Shown piece after piece: positions 32,949-41,776 of a stretch of DNA of 64,000 nt (positions are counted from its first letter, which is position 1; every line of letters begins with the position of its first letter). Origin of the DNA: Paenibacillus odorifer (GTDB lineage: Bacteria; Bacillota; Bacilli; Paenibacillales; Paenibacillaceae); assembly GCF_000758725.1 (NCBI RefSeq), contig NZ_CP009428.1:124001-188000 (forward strand), given 5' to 3'. The notes below the pieces were generated by a model that was not told where the DNA came from, ran no database searches, and worked only from the letters and a program-made list of their open reading frames with translations. The translations under genes were made by a program, and so were the position numbers.

Positions 32949-34172
32949 ATGAAGATGTCCAAACCAAAGGGATTTGAGAAGCCGTCTGGCGTTCGGGACT
33001 ATCTGCCCCGGGCCGTAACGAAATTGCGCAAAATTGAGAACGATGTACTGCATTGCATGAGTCGCTGGGGATATCAGCAAATGATGACTCCAACGTTGGA
33101 ATATTACGATACAGTTGGCGTGGCTAGCTCTACGTCCGACCAGAAGCTCTATAAATTACTTAACAATCGTGGTCAGGCTTTGGTGCTTCGATCAGAAATG
33201 ACTGCCCCGGTTGCCCGTGTTGTTGCCTCTCTATTGAAGGATGAGCCACTGCCATTGCGTCTGTCATATCACGCGAATGTATTCCGTGCTATTGAGGAAG
33301 AAGCGGGGCGGGAAGCGGAGTTCTTCCAGACAGGTGTAGAGCTGGTAGGTGATGATTCACCAGAGGCCGATGCGGAGGTAGTGGCGCTTGCTATTTCTTC
33401 GCTGCAAGCCGCGGGTGTGAAGTCTTTTAAGATCGCTATGGGGCATGTAGGCTTTCTGAATGGGTTATTTCAAGAGGCACTTCCTGAATTACCCGAGGCT
33501 CAAGAGGAGCTGAAAAGTCATTTGCTGGGCCGTGACTATGTTTCTTTCCGGGAGACTTTACGGCGGCTGGATCTTACAGAAGCGCAGAAGAACGAACTGG
33601 ATGGGCTGCTGCGTCTGCGCGGAGGCAAGGAGATTTGTGGACAGGCGCTAGAGCTGAGCAATCATCCGCTCGCCCGTCATTCGATTGATCATTTGTGCAA
33701 GGTGTGGGAGGTGCTGGTCTCTTACGGCGTATCACAGCATGTACTGATTGATCTGACGATGATCGGGGACTTTTCCTATTATACAGGCATGACTTTTGAA
33801 GGTTATGCAGCGGAATTAGGATTTCCGGTATGCAGCGGTGGTAGATACGACAATCTGCTGCAACAGTTTGGGCGTCCGATCCCATCCACAGGATTTTCCT
33901 TAAAAACGAATCGCATCCTGGATGGTGTAACTGGAGTGGTCGAAGAGGAAGAGCTGCCTATTTTGATCCAATATGATGCGATTCGCAGAAAAGAAGGCTT
34001 GGAAGAGGCAACACGCCTGCGGTCAGAGGGTCATGCAGTCGTTACTAGACTTGCTGCAGGTCCAGAAGAGCTTGAAACGGTGAAGCGTTTGGATACGGAC
34101 ACGGTTGAAGCAGAGGGTGTACGGTACGGTGAAATCTATACATTCGTATCTTTTGTAAGTGAGCATGGCTGA
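32949..34172 (+). CDS. hisZ: ATP phosphoribosyltransferase regulatory subunit HisZ
   Basis: Paralogue of histidyl-tRNA synthetase that lacks tRNA charging and forms the regulatory subunit of the short-form HisG. The class II core is visible (LVLRSEMTAPVARV; FQTGVELVG; YYTGMTFEGY; CSGGRYDNLL). It is the first gene of the his operon. GAGGTG lies 5 bases before ATG 32949; ATG 32955 is also possible. A candidate promoter, TTGACG-18-TACGAT, lies about 100 bp upstream. No T-box leader was found. Confidence 0.95.
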   Translation: MKMSKPKGFEKPSGVRDYLPRAVTKLRKIENDVLHCMSRWGYQQMMTPTLEYYDTVGVASSTSDQKLYKLLNNRGQALVLRSEMTAPVARVVASLLKDEPLPLRLSYHANVFRAIEEEAGREAEFFQTGVELVGDDSPEADAEVVALAISSLQAAGVKSFKIAMGHVGFLNGLFQEALPELPEAQEELKSHLLGRDYVSFRETLRRLDLTEAQKNELDGLLRLRGGKEICGQALELSNHPLARHSIDHLCKVWEVLVSYGVSQHVLIDLTMIGDFSYYTGMTFEGYAAELGFPVCSGGRYDNLLQQFGRPIPSTGFSLKTNRILDGVTGVVEEEELPILIQYDAIRRKEGLEEATRLRSEGHAVVTRLAAGPEELETVKRLDTDTVEAEGVRYGEIYTFVSFVSEHG

Positions 34173-34241
34173 GGATATCGCTAGTACAAAAAGCGATTAA
34201 CATAAATTTTGCATGGAGATGGAAAAGGAGGCAACTTAACA

Positions 34242-34880
34242 ATGGCACAGATATTGAAGGTGGCTATGCCAAAAGGCCGGATTTACGAAAAGGCTGCTGA
34301 GCTGTTCCGCCAGGCAGGTCTTCCGATTCCACCGGACGGTGAGGCATCACGCAAGCTTGTTATTCCGCTGCCTGAGGCAGGGATGGAGTTTATATTGGCG
34401 AAACCAGTAGATGTACCTACATATGTAGAATATGGCGTGGCGGATATTGGGATCGTGGGCAAGGATGTTTTGCTGGAGGAAGATCGTGATGTATACGAGC
34501 TGCTTGATCTTGGCATTGCCCGCTGCCGGATGTCTATCATCGGATTGCCGAACTGGCAGCCGGGGATTCAGCAGCGTGTAGCGACGAAATATCCGAATGT
34601 AGCTTCAAGGTATTTTAGGGAGCAGGGCCAACAGGTCGAGGTCGTGAAGCTGAATGGATCCATCGAGCTTGCACCACTGATTGGTCTGGCCGATCGTATC
34701 GTGGATATGGTAGAGACCGGGCAAACGCTGCGGGACAACGGATTAATCGAAATGAAGAGTATATTCGAAATTACAAGCCGCCTGGTGGCGAATCGTGTGA
34801 GCTATCGGATGAAAAATGAAGAGATACAGCAACTGTGTGACCGACTACAGGCAGTTATAGGGCAACCTAATTTGCGGTAG
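34242..34880 (+). CDS. hisG: ATP phosphoribosyltransferase, short form
   Basis: Catalyses the first step of histidine synthesis: ATP plus PRPP to phosphoribosyl-ATP. At 212 aa it is the short form, which needs HisZ, encoded just upstream. Motifs: [12 protein letters not shown] at the N-terminus, [14 protein letters not shown], and the PRPP loop [21 protein letters not shown] 34242 is chosen because AAAGGAGG precedes it; the earlier ATG at 34209 lacks a site. Confidence 0.97.
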   Translation: MAQILKVAMPKGRIYEKAAELFRQAGLPIPPDGEASRKLVIPLPEAGMEFILAKPVDVPTYVEYGVADIGIVGKDVLLEEDRDVYELLDLGIARCRMSIIGLPNWQPGIQQRVATKYPNVASRYFREQGQQVEVVKLNGSIELAPLIGLADRIVDMVETGQTLRDNGLIEMKSIFEITSRLVANRVSYRMKNEEIQQLCDRLQAVIGQPNLR

Positions 34881-34918
34881 GCGGCAACAGATGTTAGGGG
34901 TAAAGGGAGGAACCAGCG

Positions 34919-36229
34919 ATGAAGGTTGTGTCGAGCAAGGACTTTAAGCTAGAGCGGGAAGTGGAGTATGGTACGCCAGAGCAAAATCAGGCGGTAAAGG
35001 AAATTGTGGCCGCCATTAAAAAAGAAGGAGACACGGCGCTTCTTCGCTATACGGAGCAATTTGACCGGGTCGTACTTACGCCGAATCAGCTGCGGGTAAC
35101 CCCGGAAGAGCTTCAGGCAGCATATGGCCGAGTAGAGCAATCTTTCGTATCCGCTATTCAAGCGGCTGCAGCCAATATCCGGGCGTTCCATGCCAGACAG
35201 AAACGGAATTCATGGATGGACTTGCAGCCGGATGGCACGATCTTGGGGCAGATTATTCGTCCGCTGAAGCGGGTAGGGGTATATGTACCTGGTGGCAAAG
35301 CAGCTTATCCCTCCTCGGTGCTGATGAACGTGATCCCAGCACAGATCGCGGGTGTGCCGGAGATCGTCATGGTGACTCCGCCATCCACCGGCGGCAAAGA
35401 AGGGATTGACCCTTATATCCTGGTTGCTGCCGCAGAAGCAGGTGTGAATGAAATCTACCGTGTGGGCGGAGCACAGGCGGTAGCTGCTTTGGCTTTTGGT
35501 ACGGAGAGCATAGCGCCGGTAGATAAAATATGTGGACCCGGCAACATATACGTTGCGCTGGCTAAACGCGAGGTATATGGCGCCGTGGATATCGACAGTA
35601 TCGCGGGTCCAAGCGAAATTGTCGTGCTGGCAGATGAGACCGCTGAGCCGGCCTATGTCGCAGCGGATCTGCTCTCGCAGGCCGAGCATGACGAGATGGC
35701 CTCGGCGATTCTGGTCACGCCATCGCAGAGCCTGGCGGATAGCGTGGCGGCCGAAGTGGAGCGTCAGCTGCAAGAACTGCCGCGTCAGGCGATCGCCCGT
35801 TCTTCCGTAGAGAATTACGGCGCGATCATTGTTGTGGAATCTATGGAGGAAGGGATCTCCGTAGTGAATAGACTGGCACCAGAACATCTGGAGATTGTTG
35901 TCGAAGATCCTATGGGCCTCGTAGGCAGCATTGAGAATGCTGGAGCCATCTTCCTGGGAGCGTATAGCTCTGAGCCCGTGGGTGATTATTTTGCCGGGCC
36001 AAATCATATTATCCCAACCAATGGGACCGCACGTTTCTCGTCACCAGTGGATGTGGATGATTTTATTAAAAAATCAAGTCTGATCTATTACAGTAAGGAA
36101 GCACTCTTGCGTGATGGGAAGACCATTATAGAGCTGGCACGCCGCGAAGGGTTAGAAGGCCACGCACGAGCCATTGAGATTCGACTCAAGAACGAAGGAA
36201 AAGGTGGAGACGGATATGGAGAACAATAA
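34919..36229 (+). CDS. hisD: Histidinol dehydrogenase
   Basis: Zinc enzyme that oxidises L-histidinol to L-histidine in two NAD-dependent steps, the end of the pathway. Characteristic segments: [56 protein letters not shown] (zinc/active His) and [10 protein letters not shown]. At 436 aa it is complete. AGGGAGG lies 8 bases before the ATG. Its 3' end overlaps the start of hisB by 14 bases, showing tight operon packing. Confidence 0.97.
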   Translation: MKVVSSKDFKLEREVEYGTPEQNQAVKEIVAAIKKEGDTALLRYTEQFDRVVLTPNQLRVTPEELQAAYGRVEQSFVSAIQAAAANIRAFHARQKRNSWMDLQPDGTILGQIIRPLKRVGVYVPGGKAAYPSSVLMNVIPAQIAGVPEIVMVTPPSTGGKEGIDPYILVAAAEAGVNEIYRVGGAQAVAALAFGTESIAPVDKICGPGNIYVALAKREVYGAVDIDSIAGPSEIVVLADETAEPAYVAADLLSQAEHDEMASAILVTPSQSLADSVAAEVERQLQELPRQAIARSSVENYGAIIVVESMEEGISVVNRLAPEHLEIVVEDPMGLVGSIENAGAIFLGAYSSEPVGDYFAGPNHIIPTNGTARFSSPVDVDDFIKKSSLIYYSKEALLRDGKTIIELARREGLEGHARAIEIRLKNEGKGGDGYGEQ

Positions 36230-36824
36230 CGAACAGGCCTTGCGCCAAGCTGGATTAAGCCGCAAAACAAACGAGACGGATATAAAGTTGTCTCTTAATG
36301 TAGATGGAAGTGGAGTTTCAGAGCTGGAGACGGATGTTCCTTTTCTGAATCATATGTTGGATCTGTTCACGAAGCACGGACAATTTGACCTGTCTGTACA
36401 GGCGCGTGGAGACATCGAGATTGATGACCACCACACGGTTGAAGACATTGGGATCTGCCTAGGGCAGGCGCTGCACGAAGCACTGGGTGATAAAAAAGGA
36501 ATCAAACGTTATGCGAGTGTTTTTGTACCGATGGATGAAGCTTTGGCGCAGGTTGTGATCGATATCAGCAATCGCCCGCACTTTGAATATCGTGCAACCT
36601 ATCCTTCACAGCAGGTAGGCAGCTTTTCGACGGAGCTTGTTCAGGAGTTCCTGTGGAAGTTCGCGCTCGAAGCACGGATTACGTTGCATGTTATCGTACA
36701 CTACGGTTCTAACACTCATCACATGATTGAGGCTGTATTCAAAGCGCTTGGACGGGCGCTGGATGAGGCAACTTTGATTGATCCACGTGTGAAGGGTGTG
36801 CCTTCTACGAAGGGAGTGCTGTAG
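36216..36824 (+). CDS. hisB: Imidazoleglycerol-phosphate dehydratase
   Basis: Manganese enzyme that removes water from imidazole glycerol phosphate. Metal ligands lie in [17 protein letters not shown] and [18 protein letters not shown]. It is the single-function form (202 aa) with no phosphatase domain; the phosphatase is hisJ downstream. ATG 36216 is chosen over 36174 because GGTGGAGACGG precedes it and the family starts near there. It overlaps hisD by 14 bases and ends one base before hisH. Confidence 0.96.
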   Translation: MENNNEQALRQAGLSRKTNETDIKLSLNVDGSGVSELETDVPFLNHMLDLFTKHGQFDLSVQARGDIEIDDHHTVEDIGICLGQALHEALGDKKGIKRYASVFVPMDEALAQVVIDISNRPHFEYRATYPSQQVGSFSTELVQEFLWKFALEARITLHVIVHYGSNTHHMIEAVFKALGRALDEATLIDPRVKGVPSTKGVL

Positions 36825-36825
36825 G

Positions 36826-37443
36826 ATGACTGTTGCAATCGTCGATTATGGCATGGGCAACCTGCACAGTGTGAGCAAGGCGGTAGAACGTCTCGGTTAT
36901 GAGTGTGTAGTGACGGGTGATGCCGAGCAAATTCTCGCTGCTGATAGTGTCATTCTGCCAGGTGTCGGTGCATTTGGCGATGCGATGGGGCATCTGCGGG
37001 AGAATGGTTTGGATCTTGTCGTCAAACAGGTAGCCGCTGGAGAGCAGCCTCTGCTTGGGATCTGTCTTGGCATGCAGCTGTTGTTTAGCACCGGTGAAGA
37101 GCATGGCAGCCATGAGGGGCTAGATATTCTCTCGGGTTCAGTGGTGCGGTTCGCTCCTAGAGATGGCTATAAGGTGCCGCATATGGGGTGGAACAAGCTC
37201 AGCTTTAGACAGCCGGAGAATCCGCTTTTTGTTGGCCTTGAGGAGGGGCATGTGTATTTTGTCCACTCTTATCACGCGCTTGTAGCAAAAGAGAGTGATC
37301 TGCTGGCTGTCACAGATTATGGTTACCCAGTCACGGCTATTGTCGGGCAAGATAATGTGTTCGGTATGCAGTTCCATCCGGAAAAAAGCGGAGAGCTGGG
37401 AATCAAGCTGTTGGGTAATTTTTTGAAATATAAGAAAGTATAA
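36826..37443 (+). CDS. hisH: Imidazole glycerol phosphate synthase, glutaminase subunit
   Basis: Supplies ammonia from glutamine to HisF. Class I glutaminase triad: Cys in LLGICLGMQLL (about residue 80), His and Glu in GMQFHPEKSGE. At 205 aa it is normal. The ATG is placed one base after the hisB stop, with GAAGGGAG upstream inside hisB, so translation is probably coupled. Confidence 0.96.
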   Translation: MTVAIVDYGMGNLHSVSKAVERLGYECVVTGDAEQILAADSVILPGVGAFGDAMGHLRENGLDLVVKQVAAGEQPLLGICLGMQLLFSTGEEHGSHEGLDILSGSVVRFAPRDGYKVPHMGWNKLSFRQPENPLFVGLEEGHVYFVHSYHALVAKESDLLAVTDYGYPVTAIVGQDNVFGMQFHPEKSGELGIKLLGNFLKYKKV

Positions 37444-37479
37444 GTTTCACAATACACTTTATCCTTATATTTCTCGCTT

Positions 37480-37517
37480 AAACGCTTACGGTCCTTATAA
37501 GGACGACGAAGGCGTTT
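37480..37517. repeat. Intergenic palindromic element, copy 1
   Basis: In the hisH-hisA gap. AAACGCTTACG and CGAAGGCGTTT (nine of 11 complementary) flank the perfect palindrome GTCCTTATAAGGAC. A related copy lies at 44752-44787, before trxB. Confidence 0.65.
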
Positions 37518-37590
37518 ATACTTGAAGATTAAGAGAGAGCGGGCGTAAGCCACGCTATAAATATAATGTAACGAAAGTGGGGAGCGCCAA

Positions 37591-38328
37591 ATGTCTTCTT
37601 TTATTGTATATCCGGCGATTGATATCCGGGATGGAAAATGCGTCAGGCTGCAGCAGGGGGATTACAATCAGGAAACGATATACAATGATAGTCCACTAAA
37701 GGTGGCAAAATCATGGGAAGAGCAAGGTGGAAAGTTCATTCATTTGGTGGACTTAGATGGTGCGAAAGCAGGTCATCCTGTGAACGATGCGATCATCGGG
37801 GCTATTGCTGCTAATGCTAACGTTCCTGTGCAGGTGGGCGGCGGTCTTCGCAATCTTGCGGACGTAGAGAAATTGCTCGGACTTGGCGTTAGCCGCGTCA
37901 TTATCGGTACTGCTGCGATTAACGATCATGCTTTTACCGAAGAGGTATTGGCAAAATACGGCGATAAAGTAGCGATTGGCATTGATGCGCGCAACGGTTA
38001 TGTTGCTACACACGGCTGGCTGAACACTTCCGAAGTTCGTGCTGAAGCTCTTGCCAAAGAATTGGCGGCAAAAGGAGCCGAGACGTTCATTTACACCGAC
38101 ATCTCCCGTGACGGGATGATGCAGGGGCCGAACGTGGACGGTATCCTGTCCATGGCGCAAGCCAGCGGTAAAACAGTGATCGCCTCCGGCGGAGTCACCA
38201 GTCTTGATGATCTGTTGCGTCTGAACGTGCACAACGGCAGCGGTGTGGGTGGAGCTATTGTTGGCAAGGCGTTATACACGGGCAATATTGATCTTTCTGA
38301 AGCTTTGCGAGCGCTTAGGCAGAAGTAG
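37591..38328 (+). CDS. hisA: ProFAR isomerase HisA
   Basis: Opens the ribose of ProFAR to give PRFAR, the fourth step of histidine synthesis. TIM barrel with phosphate loops VGGGLRN and ASGGVTS. The catalytic Asp residues lie in AIDIRDGKCVRL and YTDISRDGMMQGPN. At 245 aa it is complete. GTGGGGAG precedes the ATG. Unlike the rest of the operon it is followed by 1.1 kb of non-coding repeats before hisF. Confidence 0.96.
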   Translation: MSSFIVYPAIDIRDGKCVRLQQGDYNQETIYNDSPLKVAKSWEEQGGKFIHLVDLDGAKAGHPVNDAIIGAIAANANVPVQVGGGLRNLADVEKLLGLGVSRVIIGTAAINDHAFTEEVLAKYGDKVAIGIDARNGYVATHGWLNTSEVRAEALAKELAAKGAETFIYTDISRDGMMQGPNVDGILSMAQASGKTVIASGGVTSLDDLLRLNVHNGSGVGGAIVGKALYTGNIDLSEALRALRQK

Positions 38329-38350
38329 CGTTGGGCGAACGCGCTAATTG

Positions 38351-38579
38351 ATGAGCGGATGAACAAAAAGACGACATGGGTTAGCCAAGGAATAGTGGAT
38401 CAATGAAACAGACAGAACCAACAGTGGGTTAAAGAAATAGACTTAACAGTAACGTAGTGAACACATATCACCAAATCACCAAACTAAATTAATAGACGAG
38501 CGAATGAACAAAAAGACAACAGTTGAGCAATCCAATGAGCAGTGGATAAAAGAAATAGACGTAACAGTAAATGAGTAAC
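38351..38579. repeat. A-rich imperfect direct duplication
   Basis: A block starting at 38351 (GAGCGGATGAACAAAAAGAC) recurs at 38496 (GAGCGAATGAACAAAAAGAC). The second parts, AAAGAAATAGACTTAACAG (38431) and AAAGAAATAGACGTAACAG (38549), also match. The first copy has about 29 extra bases. No coding frame. Confidence 0.75.
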
Positions 38580-38728
38580 TAATAATAATTAAATGAACGC
38601 CCAGAGAAGCAAACTAGCAAAAGTTAAACGAACAAACTAGTAAACCAGCAAAAGGGCTAAACAACAAAGCAACAAAAGAGCTAAAACAAACCAGCTGACC
38701 AATAAAGCAACAAACCCAACTAGCTAAT
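38580..38728. repeat. A-rich, low-complexity tract
   Basis: T-poor on the plus strand, made of short variants such as ACTAGCAAAAG, CCAGCAAAAGGGCTAAA and AAAGCAACAAA. No gene is seen. Confidence 0.6.
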
Positions 38729-39148
38729 GTGTTTCACTTTGTACAATCAAAACTGGTTAAAAATCTCCTTTTCGTGGATTCTACAGGAAACTATTGCACG
38801 AAATGCAACACACTGCTCAACTAGAGGGTATGAGTTCGATTCTATTGCACTGAGTGCAATAGAATGTTGAACTAAGCTGATTATCGGCTAAAACCCGCTG
38901 CACAATCTGCTACAATAGGCGTAATTAGGCGGCGGGAAGGGTATTTTTCCTCGGATGATGATTTAAGTGTACTTTATACAGCTATTTTTCACATTTAGAG
39001 CTGATTAGCTAATTTAGTTGTATTTCGTGCAGCTATAACTCAGAGATGAGTTGATTTATAAGCTCATCCTCAGATTTAGTTGTACGAAATGCAGTTAAAA
39101 GAGTGGCTTGCAAAAAGGCTGATAAAATAACTGCACGTTGTGCAACTA
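38729..39148. repeat. Array of seven degenerate 21-nt palindromes
   Basis: Each unit has arms of the form TAGTTGYAC and RTGCARCTA round a 3-nt loop. Units are at 38729, 38791, 38842, 38964, 39015, 39077 and 39128 (start positions, each 21 nt). Their centres are 62, 51, 122, 51, 62 and 51 bp apart. A decayed eighth unit may lie near 38896-38916. Both loop orientations (GAA and TTC) occur. The sequence between units is unique. It may be a set of protein-binding sites or hairpins in the his transcript; no function is known to me. Confidence 0.8.
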
Positions 39149-39159
39149 AATACTCGTGG

Positions 39160-39420
39160 GCTTGCAGGTGGCGCGAGCCCTTCCGACCACATAAGGGCCA
39201 AAACCGCGGAACATGAAGGTGTTATGGATCTAGGAAGCGGCCCCGAAGGGGTTAGCGATCATAGCACATGTTCAGTAGTGTGGGCTATGGTTCAGCCGGG
39301 TGGGCTATGATCCGCCATGCCAACAATCAAGGTTTCCAAAGGGCAGGGGCCCTTGGGCTCCCCTTGGGCTAAGAGGGCTTTAGGGGGACCGACACACTTT
39401 AGGCGCTTGAAACGCTTTTT
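39160..39420. repeat. GC-richer repeat block before hisF
   Basis: Contains a 20-bp tandem period (GTGGGCTATGGTTC at 39280, GTGGGCTATGATCC at 39300), an inverted pair ATCATAGC/GCTATGAT (39258, 39304), a GGCCCC/GGGGTT hairpin near 39239, and CCCTTGGGCT twice near 39350. No open frame is seen. Confidence 0.6.
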
Positions 39421-39440
39421 AAAGAAAGGGGGATTTCATA

Positions 39441-40199
39441 ATGTTAGCAAAACGTATCATCCCCTGTCTTGACGTTAAGGATGGACGGGTAGTCAAAGGC
39501 GTTAACTTTGTGAATCTGCGTGATGCTGGAGATCCGGTAGAGCTAGCGGCGCTGTATGACCGCGAGGGCGCAGATGAGCTTGTGTTTCTCGATATATCGG
39601 CTTCCGTGGAAGGTAGAGCAACGATGATCGAGGTTGTGCGGCAGACCGCCGGTGAGATTGCCATTCCTTTTACAGTGGGTGGAGGGATCTCTACAACTGA
39701 TGATATGAAAAGGATTCTTCGTGCAGGCGCAGATAAAATCGGCATTAATACGGCAGCCATCACTAATCCTCAGTTAATTTTGGACGGCGCTCGCCGATTT
39801 GGCTCCCAGTGTATTGTAGTAGCGATAGATGCTAAATATAATGAGGCTTTTGGTGAATGGGAAGTGTACACTCATGGCGGGCGTAAGCCCACGGGCATCC
39901 GTGCTCTGGCTTGGGCTAAAGAAGCTGAGAAGCTGGGCGCAGGCGAGATTTTGCTCACTAGTATGGATGCAGATGGCACAAAAGACGGCTTCGATCTGAA
40001 GCTAACCTCGGCAGTATGCGATTTGCTCAGCATTCCTGTGATTGCTTCTGGCGGCGCTGGGAAGAAGGAGCATTTTTACGATGTATTTACGGAAGGGAAA
40101 GCCGATGCGGGACTTGCGGCGACCATTTTTCACTATAAAGAGATTGCAATTAATGATTTAAAGGCAGATTTGAAGCAAAAAGGGGTAGAAATCCGATGA
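39441..40199 (+). CDS. hisF: Imidazole glycerol phosphate synthase, cyclase subunit
   Basis: Joins PRFAR and ammonia from HisH to make imidazole glycerol phosphate and AICAR. TIM barrel with catalytic Asp residues in [14 protein letters not shown] and [14 protein letters not shown], and the phosphate loops VGGGIST and ASGGAGK. At 252 aa it is complete. AAAGAAAGGGGG precedes the ATG. It overlaps hisIE by four bases. Separation from hisA by 1.1 kb raises the question of whether it has its own promoter. Confidence 0.97.
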   Translation: MLAKRIIPCLDVKDGRVVKGVNFVNLRDAGDPVELAALYDREGADELVFLDISASVEGRATMIEVVRQTAGEIAIPFTVGGGISTTDDMKRILRAGADKIGINTAAITNPQLILDGARRFGSQCIVVAIDAKYNEAFGEWEVYTHGGRKPTGIRALAWAKEAEKLGAGEILLTSMDADGTKDGFDLKLTSAVCDLLSIPVIASGGAGKKEHFYDVFTEGKADAGLAATIFHYKEIAINDLKADLKQKGVEIR

Positions 40200-40909
40200 G
40201 CGAAACACAAAAGAATACAACAATAAGCCAAAAAGAAGCTCTGGCAGGCATTCGCTGGAATGAAGCCGGTCTGGTGCCTACGGTTGTTCAGGATGCTAGC
40301 AGTTTAGAGGTACTGATGGTTGCTTATATGAACTCCGAATCGTTACAGCTATCACTGGAGAGTGGTCAGACTTGGTTTTGGAGCCGCTCACGCAGCGAAC
40401 TTTGGCATAAAGGCGGAACCTCAGGCAACACACAAGCTATTACCTCCATATCCTATGATTGTGATAGCGACACACTACTCGTGAAGGTTGTGCCTGAAGG
40501 ACCAGCTTGCCATACTGGAGCTACGTCATGCTTTTTCCGTGAGATTCCTTTGAATAACCCAACAACAGATGCTTCGAAACCAGTGTCTAGTTTGACAGAT
40601 GGTGAGCGTTTTGCTGTTCTTGGTGAGCTGGAGCGTGTGATTGCTGAGCGGGAAGTGGAACGCCCGGAAGGCGCGTATACCACTTATTTGTTTGATAAAG
40701 GCGTGGATAAGATCCTCAAAAAGGTAGGCGAGGAAGCTTCCGAGACCATTATTGCCGCCAAAAATAAAGATAACGCCGAGCTGCGCCTTGAAGTCAGCGA
40801 TCTGATCTATCATCTGTTGGTATTGCTGCAAGAACGTAAGCTTCCACTGGATGAGATTATGGAAGAGTTGAGTACCCGTCACGAACGCCCACGCCGGGAT
40901 CAGTACTAA
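40196..40909 (+). CDS. hisIE: Bifunctional phosphoribosyl-AMP cyclohydrolase / phosphoribosyl-ATP pyrophosphatase
   Basis: Two fused domains for steps two and three of histidine synthesis. Residues ~15-125 are the cyclohydrolase, with [14 protein letters not shown], the metal site SYDCDSD and [12 protein letters not shown]. Residues ~140-237 are the pyrophosphatase, with the helical metal motif [11 protein letters not shown]. At 237 aa it matches fused HisIE. Start overlaps the hisF stop (ATGA). Confidence 0.96.
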   Translation: MSETQKNTTISQKEALAGIRWNEAGLVPTVVQDASSLEVLMVAYMNSESLQLSLESGQTWFWSRSRSELWHKGGTSGNTQAITSISYDCDSDTLLVKVVPEGPACHTGATSCFFREIPLNNPTTDASKPVSSLTDGERFAVLGELERVIAEREVERPEGAYTTYLFDKGVDKILKKVGEEASETIIAAKNKDNAELRLEVSDLIYHLLVLLQERKLPLDEIMEELSTRHERPRRDQY

Positions 40910-40922
40910 GGGGGACTGAGTG

Positions 40923-41750
40923 ATGCATATTGATTACCACACGCATCATGAACGCTGTGGCCATGCCGTGGGTAAGCTTGAGGAGTACGTGCAGCGCGGG
41001 ATAGAGCTTGGACTTCAGCAGCTGGGGTTATCTGACCACTTGCCGCTTATCCACGTAGATCCCGCCAGCTATTATCCTGAAATGGCTATGCCAATGGCTG
41101 AGCTGCCTCGTTACGTGGAGGAATGTCTAACCCTAAAGGAGCGTTACCGTGGAGTCATAGATCTGCGGGTGGGGCTGGAAGCCGATTATATCGAAGGCTA
41201 CGAAGAGCAAATCCGCGAGGTTTTGTCACCGTATCCATGGGATTATCTTATAGGTTCTGTGCATTTTCTTGGGGAGTGGGATATAACGGATCATCGCCAG
41301 GTTCATGGTTGGGAAGGCAAAGATGCGCTAGAGGTATATCGTCTTTATTACGATGCGGTAAAGAAGTCGGCGTTATCGGGATTATATGATATTATAGGAC
41401 ATATGGATGTTATTAAACGGTTCGGTTATGGTCCACAAACACCGGAGGGCAAGGCTGAGGTGAAGGCGCTGGAGCTAGAGACCTTAAAGGTTATAGCGGA
41501 TAGTGGAATCGCCATGGAGCTGAATGCTTCCGGACTTACGAAGCCTTGCGCTGAGATGTTCCCGGCAGAGCATCTGCTACAGGAGGCCCTAAGGCTCGGC
41601 ATACCGCTGACATTAGGCTCCGATGCACATGATCCTGCCAAGCTGGGGGACGGGCTGCAAGAGGCGCGTAGCATGCTTTGGCACACTGGTTTTCGTGAGC
41701 TGGCTGTATTTGAGGGACGCCGCCGTACCACTGTTCAGTTCAAACTATAA
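40923..41750 (+). CDS. hisJ: Histidinol-phosphatase, PHP type
   Basis: Removes phosphate from histidinol phosphate. PHP-domain metal motifs are clear: DYHTHHERCGHA at the N-terminus, GLSDHLPL, GLEADYIEG, IGSVHFLGEW, IIGHMDVIKRF and GSDAHDP. This is the HisJ/HisK type used by Bacillales rather than the HAD type fused to HisB. ATG 40923 is preferred because GGGGGA lies 7 bases away; the adjacent GTG 40920 is also in frame. It ends 26 bases before the prs gene. Confidence 0.93.
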   Translation: MHIDYHTHHERCGHAVGKLEEYVQRGIELGLQQLGLSDHLPLIHVDPASYYPEMAMPMAELPRYVEECLTLKERYRGVIDLRVGLEADYIEGYEEQIREVLSPYPWDYLIGSVHFLGEWDITDHRQVHGWEGKDALEVYRLYYDAVKKSALSGLYDIIGHMDVIKRFGYGPQTPEGKAEVKALELETLKVIADSGIAMELNASGLTKPCAEMFPAEHLLQEALRLGIPLTLGSDAHDPAKLGDGLQEARSMLWHTGFRELAVFEGRRRTTVQFKL

Positions 41751-41776
41751 TAATTTATAATCCGCAGGAGGGTATT

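Noticed and set aside
35210-36007. 265-aa minus-strand frame opposite hisD
   Set aside because: His- and Arg-rich translation typical of a shadow of a GC-rich gene; hisD is certain.
38729-39148. CRISPR array in the hisA-hisF gap
   Set aside because: Units are degenerate palindromes of variable sequence, not near-identical repeats. Spacing is stepwise (51, 62, 122), and no cas gene is in the window.
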